Shown one piece after another: positions 5,220 to 8,450 of a DNA stretch of 8,450 bases. Under the pieces are notes generated by a model. The model was not told the origin of the DNA, made no database searches, and saw only the letters and a list, made by a program, of their open reading frames with translations. Where the stretch lies: contig JAJRVX010000029.1 of NCBI GenBank assembly GCA_024277095.1, positions 1-8,450 on the forward strand, given 5' to 3'. This DNA is from DUEN01 sp024277095 (GTDB lineage: Bacteria > Chloroflexota > Anaerolineae > DUEN01). The number at the start of each line of letters is the position of its first letter. The first letter of the stretch is position 1. A program made the position numbers and the translations under genes.

Positions 5220-6257
5220 ATGCGCTTAGTCGATCTGCGATCGGACACCATCACGAAGCCGACGCCCGCCATGCGACGAGCCATGGCCGAGGCGGAGGTC
5301 GGTGACGACGTCTTCGGTGAGGACCCTACCATCAACCGGCTGGAGGAGATGGCCGCCGAGAAGCTGGGAAAGGAGGCGGCGATGTTCGTCGCCAGCGGCA
5401 CCATGGGCAACCTGGTCAGCCTGCTCGCCCAGTGCAATCGCGGCGATGAGATCATCCTGGGGGATCAGGCCCACACGTTCCTCTACGAGCAAGGCGGGGC
5501 GGCCGCTCTGGGAGGCATCCATCCGCGCCCGCTCCCCAACCAGCCGGACGGCACGCTGGACCTGCGACAGGTGGAGGCCGCCATCCGCTCGGATAACGTG
5601 CACTTCCCTCGCACCCGGCTCATCGCGCTGGAGAACACCCATAATCGCTGCTATGGGAACCCGTTGACGGTGGAGTACATGAACGCCGTCGGCAGTCTGG
5701 CCCGACGGCACGGCCTGAAACTGCACGTGGATGGGGCCCGTATCTTCAACGCCGCCATCGCCTTGGGGGTGGACGTCCAAGACCTGGTCGCGGACGCCGA
5801 CTCGGTGACCTTCTGCCTGAGCAAAGGGCTGGCCGCTCCGGTCGGCTCCATCGTGTGCGGCACGCATGAGTTCATCGCCGAGGCACGACGGGCACGCAAA
5901 GTGGTCGGCGGCGGGATGCGCCAGGCGGGCGTGCTGGCAGCGGCCGGCATCGTGGCGCTGACGGAGATGGTGGACCGGCTGGCGGAGGATCACGCCAACG
6001 CCCGACGGCTGGCCGAGGGCCTGGCCGAGATGGATGGGATCTCCATCGATCCGGAGCGGGTGAAGACCAACATCGTGTACTTTGACGTCACCAGCGAGAC
6101 CATCACCACCCAGGAGCTGGTGGATCAACTCGGAGCGGAGGGCGTGCGCGTGCTGGCCCTGGGACCGCGCCAGGTGCGGGCCGTGACCAATTACCACGTC
6201 AGCGCGGAGGACATCGAGTACGCGCTGGGGGTGTTCCAGCGCGTGTTGAGCGCCTAG
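5220..6257 (+). CDS. ltaE: Low-specificity L-threonine aldolase
   Basis: A 345-residue fold-type I PLP enzyme that cleaves L-threonine or L-allo-threonine to glycine and acetaldehyde in the cytoplasm. It can also act on other beta-hydroxy amino acids. The N-terminus VDLRSDTITKPTPAMRRAMA with VGDDVFGEDPT is the hallmark of the family. His85 (GDQAHTFLYE) stacks on PLP. Asp171 and Arg174 (HVDGARIFNA) contact the cofactor. Lys202 in FCLSKGLAAPVGS forms the Schiff base. GGGMRQAG (230-237) and the C-terminal NYHVSAEDIEYAL are also conserved. Length and motifs are complete, so it should be active. The ATG at 5220 has AGGAG at 5207-5211, 8 bases upstream. No clear promoter lies in the 103-base spacer, so it may be read from the Clp1-like operon. 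It has no evident functional link to those genes. Confidence 0.95.
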   Translation: MRLVDLRSDTITKPTPAMRRAMAEAEVGDDVFGEDPTINRLEEMAAEKLGKEAAMFVASGTMGNLVSLLAQCNRGDEIILGDQAHTFLYEQGGAAALGGIHPRPLPNQPDGTLDLRQVEAAIRSDNVHFPRTRLIALENTHNRCYGNPLTVEYMNAVGSLARRHGLKLHVDGARIFNAAIALGVDVQDLVADADSVTFCLSKGLAAPVGSIVCGTHEFIAEARRARKVVGGGMRQAGVLAAAGIVALTEMVDRLAEDHANARRLAEGLAEMDGISIDPERVKTNIVYFDVTSETITTQELVDQLGAEGVRVLALGPRQVRAVTNYHVSAEDIEYALGVFQRVLSA

Positions 6258-6269
6258 TGGGGGCGAGGG

Positions 6270-6288
6270 AGCCGCTGCGGCTGATTTT
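6270..6288 (+). terminator. Weak intrinsic terminator after threonine aldolase
   Basis: AGCCG (6270-6274) and CGGCT (6278-6282) form a 5-bp stem with a CTG loop, followed by GA and TTTT (6285-6288). It lies 12 bases after the aldolase stop and just before the tRNA promoter. The short stem makes it a modest terminator. Confidence 0.45.
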
Positions 6289-6302
6289 CAATCGTCGATG
6301 AC

Positions 6303-6331
6303 TTGACGCTGAAGCGGGCTTGTGGTATACT
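6303..6331 (+). promoter_or_regulatory. Promoter of tRNA-Asp
   Basis: TTGACG (6303-6308) and TATACT (6326-6331) are separated by 17 bases, one mismatch from consensus in each box. The predicted start, at about 6338, coincides with the first base of a leader hairpin. The mature tRNA begins at 6362. Confidence 0.8.
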
Positions 6332-6337
6332 CGCCCT

Positions 6338-6355
6338 CGCCTGAGAGATCAGGCG
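6338..6355 (+). other. GAGA-tetraloop hairpin in the pre-tRNA leader
   Basis: CGCCTGA (6338-6344) and TCAGGCG (6349-6355) form a perfect 7-bp stem capped by GAGA (6345-6348), a GNRA tetraloop. It sits at the predicted transcript start and ends six bases before the mature tRNA 5' end. It could stabilise the precursor, influence RNase P cleavage or protect the 5' end; role inferred. Confidence 0.5.
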
Positions 6356-6361
6356 CTATGT

Positions 6362-6435
6362 GGGGGCGTGGTGTAGCTGGTTAACATGTCGGCCTGTCAA
6401 GCCGGAGATCGCGGGTTCGAATCCCGTCGCTCCCG
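6362..6435 (+). tRNA. tRNA-Asp (anticodon GTC)
   Basis: A complete cloverleaf. The acceptor stem is GGGGGCG (6362-6368) with CGCTCCC (6428-6434), containing one G-U pair. The D stem is GTGT/ACAT with a loop containing GG. The anticodon stem is TCGGC/GCCGG with loop CTGTCAA and anticodon GTC at 6396-6398, reading Asp codons. The T stem is GCGGG/CCCGT with loop TTCGAAT. The discriminator is G (6435), as expected for aspartate identity. The 3' CCA is not encoded (CAC follows), so it must be added by a nucleotidyltransferase. Confidence 0.97.
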
Positions 6436-6446
6436 CACCCATAAAG

Positions 6447-6476
6447 AGCCGCCCGGTTTTCGGGCGGCTTTCCTTT
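6447..6476 (+). terminator. Intrinsic terminator of tRNA-Asp unit
   Basis: AGCCGCCCG (6447-6455) and CGGGCGGCT (6461-6469) form a perfect 9-bp stem with a GTTTT loop, followed by a T-rich tail (TTCCTTTT). It starts 11 bases after the tRNA. With the promoter at 6303 it defines a monocistronic transcript of about 140 bases. Confidence 0.92.
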
Positions 6477-6651
6477 TGTGCAAAGCCTCGGCAGTCTCCT
6501 GTCCAAGCGTTGCCCGGACACAACCACGCCCCACGTCGCCCCACGATCGGGCATCCAGCCCCGCCAGATGCGCTTTCAACGAGACCGGCCCAAAACAATA
6601 TCCAAAAGGGAGACCGCCCCCACGAGAGTGGATCGGGGAAAAGAGGAGAAC

Positions 6652-7338
6652 ATGTCCAAAGCACAAACTGTGCAGGATGTCGTGGATCGGGTCGTCGCCG
6701 AAACGGCAACGGGACGTGAGAGGGCCATCGCCCTGCATGACTATGTCCGTGAAAACGTGAAATTCGGCTTCAACAAGTACTTCGACGCGAGCCCGCCGGA
6801 TTACACCCTGAGTTGCGGCCACGGCTTTTGCAACCCCAAGAGCTGGCTTATGGTCTCGCTCTTCCGGGCCGCCGGGCTGGAGAGCCATCAACACTTCGTA
6901 GTGATCTCAAAGGACATCCTGAACGGGGCTATCCCCTCCAGCAGATACTGGATGATCCCGGCTGAGTTATCGCACAGTTTCGTCGAGGTCCAAGTGGATG
7001 GCCAATGGTGCACGATCGACAGCTTCATCGTGGACACCCCCCTGCTCAAGGGCGCGCTGGCTATCCTCGAGCGGGAAGGCCGTTCGCTTGGATACGGCGT
7101 GCGCGCCGGTTCGACCAACATCTGGGACGGTCGAGGCGATGCGTTCTCCCAGTTCGACCCGGACATGCTGATCGAAGATCACGGTCGCGTGGAAGATCTG
7201 GAGACATACTTCAACGACAGGCGATACCGTCACATTATCCTTGGGATGCGCTTCAACACCCTGTTTCAACTCATGGGGGAAGCCGGCGTAGCCCCGATGA
7301 ATGTTCACATCGACAAGATACGTCAGCCGCCCCATTGA
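6652..7338 (+). CDS. Transglutaminase-like domain protein
   Basis: A 228-residue protein with the transglutaminase-like (papain-fold) Cys-His-Asp pattern. Cys60 lies in CGHGFCNPKSWLMVSLFRAAG, His108 in ELSHSFVEVQVDGQW and Asp123 in CTIDSF. The N-terminal helix ERAIALHDYVRENVKFGF is the usual lead-in. Bacterial members are mostly cysteine proteases or peptidases rather than crosslinkers. The substrate here is unknown. There is no signal peptide or membrane segment, so it is likely cytoplasmic. The C-terminal 80 or so residues (YFNDRRYRHIILGMRFNTLF) are specific to this subfamily and unassigned. The ATG at 6652 has GAGGAG (6643-6648) only 3 bases upstream, closer than usual. The frame is open upstream, but the earlier part overlaps the tRNA terminator and is not protein-like. 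Upstream bases 6480-6640 hold no gene. A weak TTTCAA/CAATAT pair (6574-6579/6596-6601, 16-base spacer) is the only promoter candidate. Confidence 0.85.
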   Translation: MSKAQTVQDVVDRVVAETATGRERAIALHDYVRENVKFGFNKYFDASPPDYTLSCGHGFCNPKSWLMVSLFRAAGLESHQHFVVISKDILNGAIPSSRYWMIPAELSHSFVEVQVDGQWCTIDSFIVDTPLLKGALAILEREGRSLGYGVRAGSTNIWDGRGDAFSQFDPDMLIEDHGRVEDLETYFNDRRYRHIILGMRFNTLFQLMGEAGVAPMNVHIDKIRQPPH

Positions 7339-7388
7339 CGCGCAAGGACAGGCAAGTCCGGGCGAGAGCTCGCAATGGCCGGGCGGGC

Positions 7389-7934
7389 TCAAGCGCGAGG
7401 CGAGGGCAGCCGGCCGGTGAGCAGGAAACGCCACAAAAGTCCCGGCCTGTACAACCGATGGCGCCAGACCCACCACAACCCCACCAGGATCCCCCCTAAC
7501 TCCCAGACCCATAGCTCGGGCCGCCGGGTGAAGGCATACCAGTATGCCTTCTTGATATCCTGCTGTTCGCTACCCCGCTTCCGCCAGACGTGGAACCGCC
7601 ACCCCCGAAAGGGCCAGTAGAACGTATCAGGGAAAAACCAGAGGCGATCGACGAGGATGTGGCTGTTGAACGCCAGGGCATACGGCCACCATCGGGGCCG
7701 CTTCCACAGGATGACGATCAGCGCCGCCAGGTGCGCCAGCAGGGTATGGGCGAAGAGCACGGCTGACCGGTAACGGCGATAGAAGTAGGCGGCCGCCAAC
7801 GGCTTGTCGATGAGATCGGGGCCCAGGGCGGCCAACACGATCCAGCGAAGATCCGCCTTCCGCAGGGCCGGGGATCGATCCCGGATCAGATCGAAGGCAG
7901 CCAGCGTATACGCGACATGACTTTGAGGAAGCAC
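7389..7934 (-). CDS. YdjM-like membrane metal-dependent hydrolase
   Basis: I choose a GTG start at 7934, giving 181 residues beginning MLPQSHVAYT. AGGA (complement of 7941-7944) lies 6 bases upstream, and a promoter at 7982-8009 precedes it. The in-frame TTG at 8009 lies inside that promoter's -35 box and is unlikely to be used. Conserved acidic and histidine residues resemble the YdjM/LexA-regulated inner-membrane hydrolase family (DUF457 type): His6, Asp40 and Asp43 in LGPDLIDKP, His63 and His68 in FAHTLLAH, and His92 and Asp96 in NSHILVD. Hydrophobic segments lie at about 31-50, 59-77 and 145-157. The middle (WRFHVWRKRGSEQQDIKKAY) is basic and aromatic. Its substrate is unknown; metal dependence is inferred from the residues. 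It converges on the transglutaminase-like gene, leaving 50 bases between stops with no clear bidirectional terminator. Confidence 0.8.
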   Translation of the reverse strand: MLPQSHVAYTLAAFDLIRDRSPALRKADLRWIVLAALGPDLIDKPLAAAYFYRRYRSAVLFAHTLLAHLAALIVILWKRPRWWPYALAFNSHILVDRLWFFPDTFYWPFRGWRFHVWRKRGSEQQDIKKAYWYAFTRRPELWVWELGGILVGLWWVWRHRLYRPGLLWRFLLTGRLPSPRA

Positions 7935-7981
7935 GGCCTGTCCTGACACACGATAGGATCTTTCTCGGAAACAGCGAACGG

Positions 7982-8009
7982 ATTGTACGGGAAACGGGAC
8001 AAAAGTCAA
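7982..8009 (-). promoter_or_regulatory. Promoter of the YdjM-like gene
   Basis: On the minus strand, TTGACT (complement of 8004-8009) and TACAAT (complement of 7982-7987) are separated by 16 bases. The predicted start, near 7975, gives a leader of about 40 bases to the GTG start. This supports the shorter protein. Confidence 0.65.
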
Positions 8010-8031
8010 AGCCCGGCCAGGGCGAGTGCCA

Positions 8032-8061
8032 TTGACACGGATCGTTGACCCGCCCTATAAT
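8032..8061 (+). promoter_or_regulatory. Near-consensus promoter with no gene behind it
   Basis: A consensus TTGACA (8032-8037) and consensus TATAAT (8056-8061) are separated by 18 bases. It points right, away from the minus-strand promoter whose -35 box ends 22 bases to its left. No convincing plus-strand ORF follows before the window ends, and the downstream 300 bases are hairpin-rich. It may drive a non-coding RNA or belong to a repeat element, or its gene may lie beyond 8450. Confidence 0.65.
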
Positions 8062-8137
8062 CACCGACGATAAGGAAAGCCTCTTCCTGGGGCCTTAGAG
8101 CGTGTCTGAGAGAGCCACTGCTTCTGCTATGGGGAGG

Positions 8138-8162
8138 CCTGGAGGGGCTTCGCCCCTCCGGG
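8138..8162. repeat. GC-rich hairpin with TTC loop
   Basis: GGAGGGGC (8141-8148) and GCCCCTCC (8152-8159) pair perfectly around TTC. Three more flanking pairs (CCT/GGG, one G-T) extend the stem to 11. GAAAAC follows instead of a T-tract on the plus strand. On the minus strand the hairpin is followed by AGGCCTCCCC, so it is not a standard terminator either way. Confidence 0.55.
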
Positions 8163-8184
8163 AAAACCCTTTCTCCCGCCTTCG

Positions 8185-8234
8185 ACCTGCCCGGCCTCAG
8201 CCTGATCCTTCGGAAAAGGCCGAGAAAGGCAGGT
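8185..8234. repeat. Long bulged stem-loop
   Basis: ACCTGCC (8185-8191) pairs with GGCAGGT (8228-8234). Directly inside, CGGCCT (8192-8197) pairs with AGGCCG (8217-8222). One strand carries a 5-base AGAAA bulge (8223-8227). The 19-base loop can itself close TCC/GGA around TTC. Thirteen pairs with a defined bulge suggest a structured RNA or a repeat-element hairpin. Confidence 0.5.
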
Positions 8235-8258
8235 CCAGGCCGGAAAAGCGGGATTCCC

Positions 8259-8280
8259 GTGGAGGGGAGATCCCCTCCAC
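8259..8280. repeat. 22-base near-perfect palindrome
   Basis: GTGGAGGGGA (8259-8268) and TCCCCTCCAC (8271-8280) are exact inverted copies around GA. The core GGAGGGG is shared with the hairpin at 8141, so the two palindromes may be ends or subunits of one repeat family. Confidence 0.55.
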
Positions 8281-8365
8281 ACCTCCCCCTGTGGAGCTGG
8301 TAACCGAGGGAGACTGTCAAGTCCTGAAATACGTTTACAACAAAAAGGGGGGAAAAGGGGGCAAA

Positions 8366-8450
8366 TCATCGGGAATCCTCCTGCGGACCAGGCACCCACA
8401 CGACCTCTGCGCGCACATCACCCCGGTATACGGCGAGCGGGGTGGCATAC
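8366..8450 (-). CDS. Probable C-terminal end of a gene entering from the right
   Basis: On the minus strand one frame is open from the window edge to a TGA at 8366-8368. The last residues read ATPLAVYRGDVRAEVVWVPG followed by PQEDSR. The composition (charged and hydrophobic alternation, GC-ending codons) is protein-like, whereas the sequence left of it is repeat DNA. Only 27 residues are visible, so no family can be named. If real, its 3' end faces the near-consensus promoter at 8032. Confidence 0.4.
   Translation of the reverse strand, partial: YATPLAVYRGDVRAEVVWVPGPQEDSR

Noticed and set aside
5226..6197. A 323-codon minus-strand open frame
   Set aside because: Fully antisense to the threonine aldolase gene, which has every catalytic residue; it is a codon-bias shadow.
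7345..7388. Terminator between the convergent transglutaminase-like and YdjM-like genes
   Set aside because: Only 4- to 5-bp stems (GGAC/GTCC, GCGAG/CTCGC) and no T-tract on either strand.
8127..8399. A 90-codon minus-strand frame near the right end
   Set aside because: It spans several hairpins with Pro/Gly-rich low-complexity translation, and it conflicts with the more protein-like frame ending at 8366.

Overview
This is a GC-rich bacterial chromosomal segment, most likely from a Chloroflexota bacterium and plausibly Anaerolineae. That assignment is inference. It rests on strong use of GC-ending codons, sigma-70-type promoters (TTGACA/TATAAT variants), a tRNA without an encoded CCA end, and an ACGTAACAC/ACGCAACAC low-complexity intergenic repeat of a kind I associate with Anaerolineae genomes. 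I see no phage, plasmid, CRISPR or transposase gene.

Layout, left to right. (1) Bases 1-1336 hold the 3' part of an AadA-like nucleotidyltransferase gene, cut by the window edge, then a RimJ/RimL-type GNAT acetyltransferase. (2) Bases 1333-1767 have no convincing gene. They hold a repeat-rich insert with a 22-bp perfect palindrome and several nested inverted repeats, preceded by a short ORF whose first 11 codons resemble the start of the next gene. (3) Bases 1768-2870 hold a four-helix membrane protein overlapping by ATGA with a DUF3786-type protein, an apparent two-gene operon behind a lone TATAAT box. (4) Bases 3003-5116 hold a hairpin and a good promoter, then a nitrilase-superfamily protein whose catalytic cysteine position reads glycine, then a Clp1/Grc3-type P-loop polynucleotide 5'-kinase-like protein. 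(5) Bases 5120-6257 hold a repeat-containing spacer and an L-threonine aldolase gene. (6) Bases 6303-6476 form a compact tRNA-Asp(GTC) unit: promoter, GAGA-capped leader hairpin, tRNA and intrinsic terminator. (7) Bases 6652-7338 encode a transglutaminase-like cysteine protein, convergent with a minus-strand YdjM-like membrane metal-dependent hydrolase (7389-7934). (8) Bases 7982-8365 hold two back-to-back promoters and a hairpin-dense non-coding stretch. A probable minus-strand gene end enters from the right edge (8366-8450).

The genes do not form one pathway. Most look like ordinary housekeeping or accessory genes in short operons. The points most worth following are the Cys-to-Gly change in the nitrilase-like protein, its pairing with a eukaryote/archaea-type RNA kinase homologue, the duplicated gene start flanking the repeat insert, and the near-consensus promoter at 8032-8061 that faces only a structured, non-coding region.
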